A DNA stretch of 64,000 nt from NCBI GenBank assembly GCA_034770075.1, contig CM068382.1, forward strand, positions 85,342,643 through 85,406,642, in the 5' to 3' direction. Both the position numbers and the translations under genes were made by a program. The DNA comes from Aralia elata (lineage: Eukaryota > Streptophyta > Magnoliopsida > Apiales > Araliaceae). Under the pieces are notes generated by a model. It saw nothing but the letters and a program-made list of their open reading frames with translations. It was not told where the DNA came from and made no database searches. The stretch's first letter is position 1. Every line of letters starts with the position of its first letter. Shown here one piece after another: positions 10,948-22,042 of the stretch.

Positions 10948-12929
10948 ATGGATCGTGATGTGCCCAGCAGCTCCTCCGCCTCTCGGACTTCGGGTGTTCG
11001 CCGTCGTAGGGCTGCACCCACTCCTGTTCCTCCTCGGACCCGTCAGGCTCGTCGTTTGACGGAGGCTGTTATTCGTCCTGGTCATCCGGACGTTGAGGAG
11101 GCTGTCCCTCCGGAGGTCGCGGCAGAGGGGCCATCCTCCAGCACACCGGCTCCATCTACTCATCAGGCTCCTTCTGGCGCCTCCGTGCAGATACCCGATC
11201 TTTTGGGTCGGGATCTCAGTCGTCACCCCTCAGCATCTCTCGTGGCTAACGAGGTATATTTCAGCTCTATTCTGATTTCACTCTCAATTTCTCCATTCTC
11301 CTTTTATACGGATTGACCCCTTGGTGATTGCCCCAGGTACCCGAGTTTACCCAGCCGAGAGGGGTAACTGGTTCAACATCTACTCCCTTTACGCGGCCCT
11401 GCACAGTGATTATCGGGCGATGGTGGACTCTTGGGGCTTTTTCCGACATTTCTTCACTATCATCCCCCGCCAGTGCCCCTGGGGTTACATGAGGGCTTTA
11501 TCCGAGCGATGGTTCCACCAGACGCAGTCTCTTCATCTCCTCGACTGCGAGGTCGTGTTTGACCCCATGGGACTGGAGGTACATTACTGGCATTGAGTTC
11601 ACCGGGTCCCGCGTCCCCTTGGATCTTGATATCACTCTTGTGGAGGTTCGAGCTTTGCTGGGCTTCGCTGCTGAGGACCGGGTCTTTAAGGCCCGCAGTA
11701 TCCGATCTGGTGCCTTGGCTGTTGATGCAGTCGGTCGGGGGTCTCTATGCGATGCCCATTCCAGCGGATCAGGGTACCCGCGACATTCTACTCCGCCGCT
11801 TATTCCTGACGATCATGAGGGGTTGTTTCCTAGGGAACAACTCCTCCACCATTCATTTCAGCGTCGTGGGAGCGGTTAGAGACGTGGATCGCATCAGTGA
11901 CTATGACTGGGGGTCATTCACCTTTGCCTATTTCCTCCACGGCATGCGCCTACGCTCGGAGGGACAGACTGATGCCTGGCTCGGTTTCTACCACTTTCTG
12001 CTGGTGAGTCCCCTCCTCCTCTCTCTTACTGTATTTCTTTTCCTTTCATCTCTTTTCTGTATTTGATAGTGACTCATGCCTTGCCTTGTTTCTATTCACA
12101 GTTCTGGGCTTACGAGCGGCTGCCATGTCTGAGGCCTCTCACTACTCTGGGCCCGGACACCTATCCTCGGGGTCGGCGATGGCATCACAGTACTCTGGAG
12201 GAGGTCCCCGTGTCGGGCAGCTTTGCACATTGTCGTATTCAGCTGGAGTTGATCACGGCTGCCGACGTCGTCTGGACTCCCTACCTCTCCGAGCATTTGA
12301 CTGTGGGGTTTGCTGACGGGCATCCTTCCGGCCCGGAGTTCGAGCTTTCTACCCGTCGCCTCACTTTGCAGAGTGTTGGAGGCTGGGTGATGTATCTGGG
12401 AGAGCGCGCATTCATATGCGTCACTGGGGAGATCCGCATCCCGCACTCCCTTTCTTTCACTACTTTCTGGCCGCTGGATTCTCAGCCTTCAGAGATCATG
12501 CTTGCCGGGGAGGACGGTCGGATGCTTTCCACAGGCCCCAGTACGAGTGAGGCTTTCAGGACTTGGTGGGTACCTCGTACCATCGGTCCCCAGACTCGGG
12601 CCACTTTCTTTCTTGGAGACATGGTTCCAGGTTCGGTTACGATGACCGATTGGGCTGCCTGTGTTCGGACCCCTACCCACGCTGAGCAGATCGCCACATT
12701 GACTCGTCAGGTAGATCAGTTGTCGCTATTTATTCGGGGGTTGGGCCGGACCCCGGAGGAGGCTTACACCTACGATCCTGACGGTGCAGATTATGATGCC
12801 GGCCCGAGTTCATCTGATGCCACAGCGCATCCCTACATCCCTGATATGAACTTTGGTCCTCCGAGCTCGACGACTCCAGGGGATCAGTTCGAGGATCCTG
12901 CTTTCATAGATGATACTGATTTTATTTAG
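10948..12929 (+). pseudogene. Antisense gene with plant mobile domain (PMD-like)
   Basis: This gene runs antisense to gag-pol. The N-terminal exon (10948 to about 11253) encodes a Ser/Pro/Arg-rich stretch beginning MDRDVPSSSS. After a probable first intron, 11337-11590 encodes a PMD-like part (WGFFRHF, ERWFHQTQSLHL). Next come segments in other frames (VEVRALLGFAAEDRVF near 11640-11690, then a segment ending YDWGSFTFAYFLHGM at about 11905-11950). After a clean intron (12004-12101) comes FWAYERLPCLRP, then a 276-residue tail that includes WWVPRTIGPQTR. The 'YDWG...AYL...L..WA.ER.P' pattern is the hallmark of the plant mobile domain (PF10536; MAIL1/MAIN and transposon proteins). Frame changes near 11590 and 11735 have no obvious splice sites, so it is either multi-exon or broken. 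Tat elements are known to carry antisense ORFs here. Its function is unknown. Confidence 0.7.
12004..12101 (+). other. Predicted 98-bp intron in the antisense PMD gene
   Basis: The donor GGTGAGTCCC follows CTGCTG and the acceptor TTCTATTCACAG precedes TTCTGGGCT. The intron is pyrimidine-rich with canonical GT-AG ends. Both exons are in phase 0, and the junction joins YHFLL to FWAYERLP, recreating the expected PMD core. Read unspliced, the intron contains stops (TGA and TAG near 12065). It is antisense to the genomic RNA, so it would not be removed during retrotransposition. Confidence 0.8.
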
Positions 12930-13142
12930 ACCAGGATAGGATAGGGCCTTTTGTATCGGCACCTGCTTAGATTTCTTTTTCATTTATGCACTATGTACTG
13001 AATTCACTTATTTATTTATGCACAGTTTCTTTTCATCTTTATGGGATTCACCTGCTTTATTATTAACTGTATGATGCATGCTTTTTATTTATGGGTAGAG
13101 AATGACCCCTGTACAGTCTTTTTTGATACTATTTTTTCACAG

Positions 13143-14708
13143 ATGTCGTCCTCAGATGCCGTGGTTCGTTTGGATTCCACTCCTCCCACAGGGTTGGTTG
13201 GCAGCCTCTTTCGCTGGTTGGACAATTTACTGCCAGCCGATAGGATTACCGCAGATGGTATTTTGGGACATTCTTGGTCCTTATTGACCTTTCAGGCGCC
13301 AGCGGGCTTCGTGGATGGTCTTCTGAGCTATTGGGCCCTTGCCCGTCAGGTGTTTAGGTTTGGGACAGTAGAGCTGACCCCCACCCTTGAGGAGTATGCT
13401 CGCTTCACCGGCTTGCCGTTGGATGGTCCCTGTGCTAGGGTTACTGTTGGTTCCATGCGCCGTCAATTCTTGACTTTCACCGGTTTGCGGAGGGCTGTAC
13501 TATTACCGGTAATCACGTCAGACCATATGGTTCCTCTTCAATTCTTGATTGACCGATTTGGCTCACCTGACAGTTTCCGTCTTTTCCTCGGTGATTTTTC
13601 CGTGTCCGAGGAGCGCTGGGATGCCTTGAGAGTGGACGTTCTGATGGCCTGTGTCATCTCAGTTTTGTATTTGCCTGCAGGATCCGATCATTTGGACATG
13701 CGGATTGTTGCGGCCGTTAGGGCCCTTCAGGAGGATCACACCATTCTCCCCATGATATTGGCGGATACCTATATGTCGGCCACATATTGCCAGTCCTTCC
13801 GAGGGAGATTCTTCAGAGGGAGTTCGACCTTATTGTATATGTGGTTCATGAGTCATCTTAGTCCCATCGGCCATTTCCGTCGCCAAGGGTTTTGCTTCAG
13901 CCATGACATAACCACGCAGTTTTCGCTTCGTCCCGCGAGTTGTACTGATGTGGCCTCCTGGATATCCTTTTTGTCTGTCATTGAGGATCCCTTTCACCTA
14001 TTGGTCTACTCAGGCTATTGCTCCTTCATGAGCTTCTTGACTCATGTGCCCGACCTGGATTTCATCCCCATTGCTGGGCTGAGGGGCGTGACGACCTACC
14101 ATCCCCTGGCGGTTATGGGGCAGTTTGATCAGACACAGGATTTACACCCCTTCGCGGGTGCAGCCGCATACCGATTCCTTATATCATCCTGCACAGAGAG
14201 GGATCTATTGCAGGTATACGAGCTTTGGGATCGCAGGATCTTTGCCGAATATAGTGCGAGCTGTCACATCCAGACTTTTGCCTACGTACAGTGGTTGCGC
14301 GGAGACTTGGATTCGGCTAGTTTGAGTCAGACTGGGGGCTCTGGTGACTCCGGAGTGATTCTCCCAGAAGATACCACAGACCATCCCATCTCGGCCGATT
14401 CTGCCCCGAGTCGGATTACTGAGGATTCCCGACTCCGCCTGGCCCTGATTACTACTGAAACCGAGAGGGATGCCGCCCTTGTCGAGAGAGATGAGGCCAT
14501 TCGTGCCAGAGACGCTGCCATTGCTGACAGAGACGCCATTGTATTTCAGACCAGGGCAGTTATAGATGCTAATTCTGGGACTGTCAGCCGAGCTACTGCT
14601 TTACTGGATCGTATTGATATGATGGGGCAGCAGATTGCAGGAGATGCTGATGCTTCCGATCTATCCACCACCCTGTCCATCCTGCTTCAGCTAGTTTCAG
14701 ATTTGTAG
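13143..14708 (+). CDS. Antisense DUF7745-like protein with C-terminal coiled coil
   Basis: This is an intact 521-residue ORF antisense to pol. I chose the ATG at 13143 (MSSSDAVVRL) over the upstream in-frame ATG at 13041, because the upstream residues are hydrophobic and look like untranslated sequence. Around residues 65-100 it has FRFGTVELTPTLEEYARFTG, the recognisable core of the plant DUF7745 family found in transposon-borne proteins. The last quarter (about residues 420-490) is an Arg/Glu/Asp/Ala-rich heptad-like helix (ETERDAALVERDEAIRARDA), probably a coiled coil for self-association. It lies 213 bp after the PMD gene on the same strand, so the two may share a transcript. It is the only long antisense frame here without a stop. 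Its function is unknown; binding of the element's DNA, RNA or proteins would be guesswork. Confidence 0.7.
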   Translation: MSSSDAVVRLDSTPPTGLVGSLFRWLDNLLPADRITADGILGHSWSLLTFQAPAGFVDGLLSYWALARQVFRFGTVELTPTLEEYARFTGLPLDGPCARVTVGSMRRQFLTFTGLRRAVLLPVITSDHMVPLQFLIDRFGSPDSFRLFLGDFSVSEERWDALRVDVLMACVISVLYLPAGSDHLDMRIVAAVRALQEDHTILPMILADTYMSATYCQSFRGRFFRGSSTLLYMWFMSHLSPIGHFRRQGFCFSHDITTQFSLRPASCTDVASWISFLSVIEDPFHLLVYSGYCSFMSFLTHVPDLDFIPIAGLRGVTTYHPLAVMGQFDQTQDLHPFAGAAAYRFLISSCTERDLLQVYELWDRRIFAEYSASCHIQTFAYVQWLRGDLDSASLSQTGGSGDSGVILPEDTTDHPISADSAPSRITEDSRLRLALITTETERDAALVERDEAIRARDAAIADRDAIVFQTRAVIDANSGTVSRATALLDRIDMMGQQIAGDADASDLSTTLSILLQLVSDL

Positions 14709-15215
14709 ATTATTTTATTTCCTGCATAGACTATGTTGGTTTCATCAGTTATTGAAAGAGAAATCTTGTAATAAAACGACTTATATATATAGACATGCAT
14801 TTGAATTTAGTCATTTTCCCCCTTTTGTCGTATCATTGCCTTCCATTGGATCATCATTTTATCCAATTGACCATGATTTTGACATTTCGCCTTCTTTCTT
14901 TTCTCAAGACTTGATGGAGATTTGACAGATATTGCCACACACCTTTTGATTTCATCGGATTGAATCTCAGATTTTGGATAACTGTTTGGTTGGGTCAAGG
15001 TCTGTACTTTGGGATGAAACTGGTCAGGCAGTTGGTTTCGGGAAGGTTTTGAGGGTGTAGGAAGGTTTTATCTGGCTATCGAAAATTGGTTTAGGTTAGG
15101 GAAAGGATTATTTTTAAAGGATCGGACCGCGCCATGATGGCTGCCTACGTACCCCCACAAGTTGGGAGATCAGGTCCTACGTAGTTCGCTCTCAAAGGAA
15201 AAAAGAACTTATGAT
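14709..15215. other. Spacer between the convergent antisense and integrase ORFs
   Basis: The antisense gene (rightward) and integrase (leftward) converge on this 507-bp spacer. AATAAAA at about 14771 could serve as a poly-A signal for the antisense genes. No ORF is convincing. Confidence 0.4.
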
Positions 15216-17075
15216 TTAAGCGTAGAACCGCTTCACCGAGTCAGCATTGAGGGGTTGTGGAAATACCTCACCATCCATTTCTTGCAATATGAGGGCTCCT
15301 CCGGATAGCACTTTCTTGATCACAAATGGCCCTTCCCAGCTTGGGGCAAACTTCCCCTTGGCTTCGTCTTGACAAGGCATGACTCTTTTCAACACCAAAT
15401 CATTTTCCTTGAACTTCCGAAGTCTTATCTTTTTATCGTACGATCGAGAGATCCTCTGTTGATATAGCTGACCATGCCAAACGGCAGCCACTCTCCTTTC
15501 ATCAATCAGGGCCAATTGGTCATATCGACTTTGCATCCAATCCTCTTCGCTTATCTGAGCGTCGATCACTATTCTGAGGGACGCCATCTCAACTTCAGCT
15601 GGCAGGACAGCCTCCATTCCATATACCAAGGCGTAAGGGGTTGCCCCTGTGGAAGTACGCGTTGACGTTCGGTAGGCCAGCAAGGTGAGGGGTAACAGAT
15701 CTGGCCATCCCCGATGATTAGCAGACATTTTTGCCATGATCTTCTTGATGTTCTTATTGGCAGCCTCCACTGCCCCATTCATTTTGGGACGGTAAATGAC
15801 GGAATTGAGATGCTTAATCCTGAACTGGTCACACAGTTCCTTCATGAGGGCGTTGTTTAAATTCTTGGCATTGTCGGAGACCACAACCTCAGGTTGCCCA
15901 TATCGGCAAATGACATTATTCCTAACGAAGTTGACGATGACCTCCTGAGTTACTTTGGGGAAAGAAGCTGCCTCTACCCATTTGGTGAAATAATCGATCA
16001 TGACGAAAATGAATCGGTGCCCGTTACTTGCTTTGGGCTCTATTGGTCCGATTACATCCATTCCCCACATTGAAAATGGCCACGGGGAGGTCATACAGTG
16101 CAGTTCATTGGGAGGTGTATGGATCACATTACCGTGCGCCTGGCATTGATAACACCGTTTGACATGATCATCGCAATCGGCTTTCAGCGTTAACCAATAA
16201 TACCCTGTCCTCAAGATCTTTTTGGCCAACATCGGTCCACTCATGTGTGGCCCACACACCCCGCCATGGATTTCATTCATAATCCTTTGGGATTGCGTTT
16301 CGTCTACGCATTGCAACAGTCCCAACCCGGCATCCCTTTTGTAAAGTGAATCGCCACTCAGGTAAAACTTCATCGCCATCTTTTGAATTCTCATCCTTTC
16401 AGTCCGATTTGCCTGATCGGGAAGGGATCTGTCTCTCAGATATTCCCTTATGTCGTGATACCAGGGCTGCCTTGTCAACACCACCTCGTTTGATAACACT
16501 GCCACATTTTCCTCATATGCCGGGGCATTCTGTACGGTGATCTCAATCTGTGGACTGTCCCTACTCTTGATCACGTGGATTAAGGAAGCCAAAGTCGCCA
16601 ACGCATCGGCAAAATCATTTCGTCCCCGAGGAATATGGCGGAAGGCGATATCTTCGAACTCTTGCATAAGCTGGGTGACACAACGATGGTATGGAAGTAA
16701 CCGAAGCTCCTTAGTGTTGTACACCCCGATTGCTTGTCTGATTACCAATTCTGAATCCCCGAACACCGCTAGTCTTTTTACTCCCATGTCACGGGCCAAT
16801 CGGAGTCCCAAGATACACCCCTCGTATTCAGCGGTGTTGTTCGAATTGCTGAAACGAAGTTTTGTGGCCACGGGGTATTGTTCTCCGGTGATAGAGACTA
16901 GGACCGCTCCGGCTCCCGCCCCCTCGGCATTCATGGCACCATCAAAATACAGCTTCCAAAATTGTCCCTCGTCATCACATTTTTCGCGCGATACCCAAAA
17001 TATATCCTCGCCCGGGAGAGGAGTTTCTAACGGCTCCATCCCTCCTGCCGGGGGCTTCTGCCAACTGATCTGCAA
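15216..17075 (-). pseudogene. Tat pol: second RNase H plus integrase
   Basis: This is the longest clean frame of the element's pol (about 619 residues). Residues 43-160 form the extra 'archaeal-type' RNase H typical of the Tat lineage: YFDGAMN with Asp45, NNTAEYEG, GDSELV and RNDFADALA provide the acidic residues. Integrase follows. A zinc-binding HHCC region comes first (HGGVCGPHMSGPMLAKK ... CYQCQ, about 265-305). The catalytic core is MDVIGP, SDNAKN and NGAVEAANKN (D,D,E). The C-terminal part has WEGPFVIKKV and ends at VKRFYA. There is no genuine ATG at the left boundary: the frame is entered by a frameshift around 17060-17110 from the RT/RNase H frame. All catalytic motifs appear intact, but the frame cannot be reached from gag without repair. 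Confidence 0.88.
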
Positions 17076-17102
17076 TTCCCTGCCCTTTCATGGCCTTCTG
17101 GG

Positions 17103-18699
17103 TCACGTACACCATGTCAAACTGTTGTTAAAATTAACTGCCATCTTGATAGTCGACAATTCAGCATGGGCCTTTCGAAAATATATTTCAGGGGATCCAT
17201 TCTTGATATCAGGTACGTTGTATGCCCATGGAGGTAGTGCTGTAATCTCCCTGCAAGCCCAGGCCAGAGCACAACAGGTCTTCTCGATGGGAGTGTAATT
17301 CTGCTCACATTGGCTAAATCTTTTGCTGAGGTAATAGATGGCCTGCTCTTTACCCGCCTCATTTTTCTGTCCCAACATACATCCCATCGCGATGGCATTT
17401 ACCGATATATACATAAACAGAGGGATCCCATCCTTCGGGGGTACCAGCACTGGTGCCTCCGTCAATTGTTTCTTAATGGTCTGAAAAACGCCCTTTGAAC
17501 ATTGCTCATTCCATTCTTGGGACACCCCTTTTCTTAACAGTTTAAAAATCGGTTCACATGTAGTCGTCAAGTGGGATATAAAACGGCTGATGAAGTTTAT
17601 TCTCCCCAGGAATCCTCTTATCTCCTTTTCCGTGTGGGGTGCCGGCATATCCACAATGGCCTTAATCTTTGCTGGATCCAACTCAATGCCCCGATCACTA
17701 ACCAGGAAACCCAAGAGCTTGCCCGACTGTACTCTGAAAGCGCACTTGGCCGGATTGAGTTTCAAATTATACTTTCTGAGCCGATCGAATAGCTTTTTGA
17801 GATGAGTTATATGATCGGACTCTACCTTCAATTTCACAATAATGTCATCCACGTAGACCTCTATCTCCTTGTGCATCATATCGTGGAACAAGGCCATCAT
17901 GGCTCTCTGATAAGTAGCCCCTGCATTTGTGAGACCGAAAGCCAGTCGTCTATAGCAGAAAGTGCCCCAAGGGGTGATGAATGCGGTCTTTTCCCGGTCT
18001 TCTTCCGCCACCATTATCTGATGATATCCCGCAAAGCAATCCACAAAGGAATACATTTCGTACTGGGCCGTGTTATCTACCAGGATGTGTATGAAAGGCA
18101 CCGGGAAGTTATCCTTGAGACTGGCCTTGTTTAGATCTCTGTAGTCTACACACACCATCACCTTTCCTCCAGGTTTAGCCACTGGGACCACATTGGATAG
18201 CCATTCCGGGTAAGTGGACACCATAATGATTCCCGCCCTGAACTGTTTGATGATCTCCTCCTTCACTTTTAAGCTCCACTCAGGTTTCAACTTTCTTAGT
18301 TTCTGCTTGACAGGCCTCCTGAAACCCTCCTTGATAGGTAACCGGTGCACCACAATGTCGGTGGACAATCCGATCATATCCTCGTGCGACCAGGCAAAGA
18401 CATCCTCATATTGGTTTAGTAACTCAATTATTTCTGTTTTTTGGCTGGGGCTAAGGTCTGTCCCTATCTTGAGTTCTTTTGGATTGTCAGGGGTTCCGAT
18501 ATCTATAGTGATGGTTTGGTCCAAATTGGGTTTGGGTTTATCTTCGAACCATCCTTTGATCTCATCAGGTGCGTCGTCGTAATCCGTCTCGTCTTGTTCA
18601 ATGCCCATTAAATCGAAATCCAGCTCAATGTCAAAATCATAATCATCATTCAAATTTGAAAGACCATTTGTTAGGCAAGGATTACTCAAATGGGTACAC
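17103..18699 (-). pseudogene. Tat pol: reverse transcriptase plus first RNase H
   Basis: The reading frame resumes at the intron acceptor (18699). The first 19 or so residues hold an acidic stretch (NDDYDFDIELDFDLMG). RT motifs follow: the region KPGGKVMVCVDYRDLNKA, FVDCFAGYHQ, and the active site YVDD (about residue 310 of the ORF that starts at 18782). The first RNase H (AIYYLSKRF, YTPIEKTCCALAWA) follows. Near 17250-17130 the true frame shifts: the conserved RLSRWQLIL and then YVTQKAMKG blocks lie in two other frames, so at least two indels separate this from the second RNase H. The ATG at 18782 is inside the predicted intron and is not the real start. Confidence 0.88.
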
Positions 18700-18866
18700 C
18701 TGACATGAAACAAAATATTTGTCATATATAAATCATTTTTTACGACGATCGCAATTTCAAATAACACGAAGAAACGACACAATTATGCAGAAATAAAACA
18801 ACAACAAAATAAAACTTCTTCATTCCCCCATCCTCTAGGGTTAACCACCCTGACGTCGAGCTTTAC
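18700..18866 (-). other. Predicted 167-bp intron between protease and RT
   Basis: On the minus strand the donor CAAGG|GTAAAG lies at 18866 and the acceptor TTTCATGTCAG at 18700. The first codon inside the unspliced intron is a TAA stop. Joining the exons restores an open frame (Gln-Gly-Cys-Thr) into the RT-side peptide. Ogre elements are known for an intron exactly here, whose splicing controls the ratio of Gag-Pro to Gag-Pol. The intron is U/A-rich, as plant introns are. Confidence 0.75.
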
Positions 18867-20424
18867 CCTTGTTTGGATATCACTGGTTTCTGGGTCCAAT
18901 TATCGATGGTCAGGTCAGATGAAATGCGCTGGATAAAGGAGGGCCTCACATCGGACACTTCCCCGATGATTACGGATACGTCGCCTGAATCCTTCTCTAT
19001 ATCTTCTCCAGGAATAATCAGCCCTGCCCAATCAATGACAGGCACAACTCGTTGGGCTGCCGATGGTGTGATAACATTCGTCCCCTCCTTACTGCTTGTT
19101 GATTGTCCGGGGATATAGCATTTGGTTTCAAACTCCTTTGCGACCTCCCGCAGGAAACTTTCCCTCCGGGCCGACTCATTACATGTGGGGGTTGACTCTT
19201 CATTCCCTGCCCCAATCACAGGTCCGCTGATCCCCTGCTTATTGTCGACTTTGGTCACTGGACTGCCAACTAGTCGAATCGGAGTTGCACCCTGACGGTG
19301 TCCCCGTACTGCGCCCACATGGTATCCCAATCCTGCTTTGCCTATCTGCTGTGGTAGGTGGATGGGCTCGGTGATTCCCTGAACTGCTTTTTCCCTAGTC
19401 CCTGTCCAGGTTGGAAGTTCATTTTAATCATTTCCTTTGCCACAAAGGTGAGTTCCGGAGAGACCCTTGGTTTCACAGCTGGAGCTCCCAGGCATCTATA
19501 ATGGGGTGGAGTGCTAATCTCTAGTGCTTGAAAGCTGGCAGGCGCCGCTGACTCATCCACATTGATTACTGGTAGGCCATTCCTGGGAGGAGAAGGGTCA
19601 TCACATTCGGCCGAGATTGTTACAAGATTCCCATCGGTGATCAACTTGATTTGTTGGTGGAGCGTGGAAGGAACTGCCCCGGCCATGTGTATCCACGGCC
19701 TCCCTAACAGCAGGTTGTAGCTTGCCGTGATATCTAAGACTTGGAAGGAGATATCGAAAGTACAGGGCCCTATCTCCACTGGCAATTCTATCTCTCCGAT
19801 GGTGTCCCTCCGGGATCCGTCAAAAGCCCGAACCACCACATGACTGGCCCGCAGGCGCTTGGGACTGACGTTCATTTTCTTCAGCGTACTGAGAGGACAA
19901 ATATTCAATGCCGATCCCCCGTCGATCAGCACCCCATTCATGACATATCCTGAGGAGATTACCGCGATGTGTAGCGGTTTTCGGTGCCCCCTTCCCTCTT
20001 TGGGAATGTCTTCATCCGTAAAGGATATTGCATCGGTTTCCAATAAGTGGCCTACCAGTCGGCCGAAACCCTCCTCACTAATTTCTTTGGGCACAAATGC
20101 CTCCTCCAGAACCTTCATCAGGGCTTTGCAATGCTCACTGGATGACAACACCAAGTCCATGACTGATGTTAGGGTTGATTCCTCATTTAAAATCTGGATC
20201 CCCCTCATTTCTGGGTGATCCATCCTTTTCAAAAACTCTATGGCCCTTTCCTCGGAAACCTCTTCATTTTTTCTCTTTTGGCTCTCAAGGACTCGCCCGG
20301 GAAGATATAAGGGGTTCCCCTTGGTCGTCACGGAAGCACAACTGGCCGCTTCCTCGGGTATTCCCCCGTAATTCCAGGGTACAGTCTTCAGACTACTGAT
20401 AGGGAGTTTGCGGCCTTGCTGCAA
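18867..20424 (-). pseudogene. Tat protease region with G-patch-like tail
   Basis: The main frame is 20424-19342. The aspartic protease signature is VLIDGGSALNICP (Asp in DGGS). The downstream flap/hydrophobic motif is SYNLLLGRPWIH. A glycine-rich GQGLGKK stretch, like a G-patch, follows near 19400. A frameshift at the five-T run 19387-19391 (A run on the coding strand) moves the reading to the 19330-18863 frame, which begins YHVGAVRGHRQG and continues to the intron donor. At the other end the frame differs from gag's, so a second shift lies near 20410. It is normally made as part of Gag-Pro. Confidence 0.82.
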
Positions 20425-22042
20425 GGATGATGGGCCTCGGGGCTGTCAGCTTGACAGGTCCCTCTATGTTATTTGTACTTACCCCTATCAACCTGATGGG
20501 CGCTACCCGTGCATCCCCATGATCATGTATCACGTTGATCATCTCCTCAATTTTCTGCACATAGTTCAACCTTGGCGGCCCCCCAGCCTCACTTGCCTCC
20601 GTCACATTGACTCCCCCCCCATCATGTCTTGGCAGGGGATTTGCTTTAACATTCGGGGAGTCCGGTTGCTCCACCACAATTTCCCCGTTGTCGATCATGT
20701 TCTGAATTATATGTTTCAATGTCCAACAATCTTGTGTATCGTGACCCGGGGAACCCGAGTGATAGGCGCACCGTTTGCTTGGATCAAATCTCCTTCCCTT
20801 CGGGTCACTTGGGGGAGCCAAATTGATTATCTTCTTTTGGGCTACTAATACCGCTAATACTCGTTTAAGCGGCTCCCCGAGCGGGGTGAACACTCGGTTT
20901 TGCGAGGCCTCATATCTTCTTCGCCCCTCTGTCCTTTGATCTGTGAAGTTTGGCTGACGGGATGGCCCTCCCCTCTGTACCTGAACCGGAAGATGATTTT
21001 CTGTTTTTCTGGATGACCCCTGTAAGATGAGGGAAACATCCTCTTCCTTCTTCTTTTGGACCCTCCGGGAAGTGCTGCCATAGTTTCCATTCTGTATTTG
21101 CTCGGCAGCAGTTTCTAAAGCAGTAAGATCCCGGATTTTACCCGATTTCAACCCCATGTCAACCATCTCTCCATGTTTAATCATTTCAGCAAAGGGTCTT
21201 CCAATCCCCGAGATGACCCGCTCATAATACGGTGCCTCCTGAATGTCTACAAAGGTCATTACCATCTCTGATTCGCTCATCGGGGGGGTTACCTGTGCGG
21301 CCATGCCCCTCCATCGTTGGGCATATTCCCTGAAGGATTCCCTAGGCTGTTTTTTAACCTTTGTCATTTGGTACCTGTCAAGAGCCATCTGGGCCTGAAA
21401 GCTGTATTGGGTTAAGAAGGTATGGGCCAATTCCTCCCAGTTGTGGATTCGGGCGTTGTCGAGGCGGGCATACCAGATTCTTGCCTCCCCTGTTAAGCTT
21501 TTCTGGAATAGTTGCATTCTTAACCCCTCGTCTTCGGCATAAGACCCGAGTTCTCCAATGTATATTTTCAAGTGTGTATAGGGGTCTCCCTTTCCATTGT
21601 ATTTTTCAAACTCGGGAACTTTGAACTTTTCTGGATATCTGGCTCCGGGGAAAACACATAGATCCGAATAATTGACCCTGCCCAGGGAGCCTATGCCCCT
21701 TAGAGATTGGATGGTCTCCTCCATGTGTTTCATTTTTCTCCGAAGGTCGTCATTGTCCCCTTCTTCTGGGATAGTAATCACTGTCCTGCTAGGTATGGGA
21801 ACGGGCTTTGGGATGACTGGCTCGTCCTTGAGTCGGGGTTGGTCCTCTTTAAGCAAGTGTGTACCATTTTTAGGAGGATTCTGATCATCTCCTGGTGGTG
21901 GAATATTATGCGATCCCTGGTTTACCGGATCCTGTCTGATTAAGAACTGTTCCTTTAACATTGTGGCCATTTCCATCATCTGTCTTTTAAAATCATCAAA
22001 CTCCTCCCGAGATATGGAACTATGATTGGGAAGATCAGCCAT
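20393..22042 (-). CDS. Tat gag (capsid/nucleocapsid)
   Basis: This is an uninterrupted 549-codon frame starting MADLPNHSSISREEF. Residues 105-116 and their surroundings look helical. The retrotransposon gag domain spans about residues 145-300 (YNGKGDPYTHL, GEARIWYARL, FTQYSFQ-like LTQYSFQ, FREYAQRWR, and HGEMVDMGLKSGKI at the end). Around residue 440 is CAYHSGSPGHDTQDC, a CCHC-like nucleic-acid-binding knuckle in the form seen in Tat elements. The protein would form virus-like particles and package the genomic RNA. The ATG is the first after the leader and the N-terminus resembles related gags. The frame ends in a stop at 20393 just as the protease frame opens (20424). This overlap looks like an indel in an ancestral Gag-Pro fusion rather than programmed frameshifting. 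Confidence 0.88.
   Translation of the reverse strand: MADLPNHSSISREEFDDFKRQMMEMATMLKEQFLIRQDPVNQGSHNIPPPGDDQNPPKNGTHLLKEDQPRLKDEPVIPKPVPIPSRTVITIPEEGDNDDLRRKMKHMEETIQSLRGIGSLGRVNYSDLCVFPGARYPEKFKVPEFEKYNGKGDPYTHLKIYIGELGSYAEDEGLRMQLFQKSLTGEARIWYARLDNARIHNWEELAHTFLTQYSFQAQMALDRYQMTKVKKQPRESFREYAQRWRGMAAQVTPPMSESEMVMTFVDIQEAPYYERVISGIGRPFAEMIKHGEMVDMGLKSGKIRDLTALETAAEQIQNGNYGSTSRRVQKKKEEDVSLILQGSSRKTENHLPVQVQRGGPSRQPNFTDQRTEGRRRYEASQNRVFTPLGEPLKRVLAVLVAQKKIINLAPPSDPKGRRFDPSKRCAYHSGSPGHDTQDCWTLKHIIQNMIDNGEIVVEQPDSPNVKANPLPRHDGGGVNVTEASEAGGPPRLNYVQKIEEMINVIHDHGDARVAPIRLIGVSTNNIEGPVKLTAPRPIILAARPQTPYQ

Noticed and set aside
16537..17298. 253-codon plus-strand frame
   Set aside because: It is the shadow of the Tat RNase H/integrase gene on the opposite strand and shows no independent motif.
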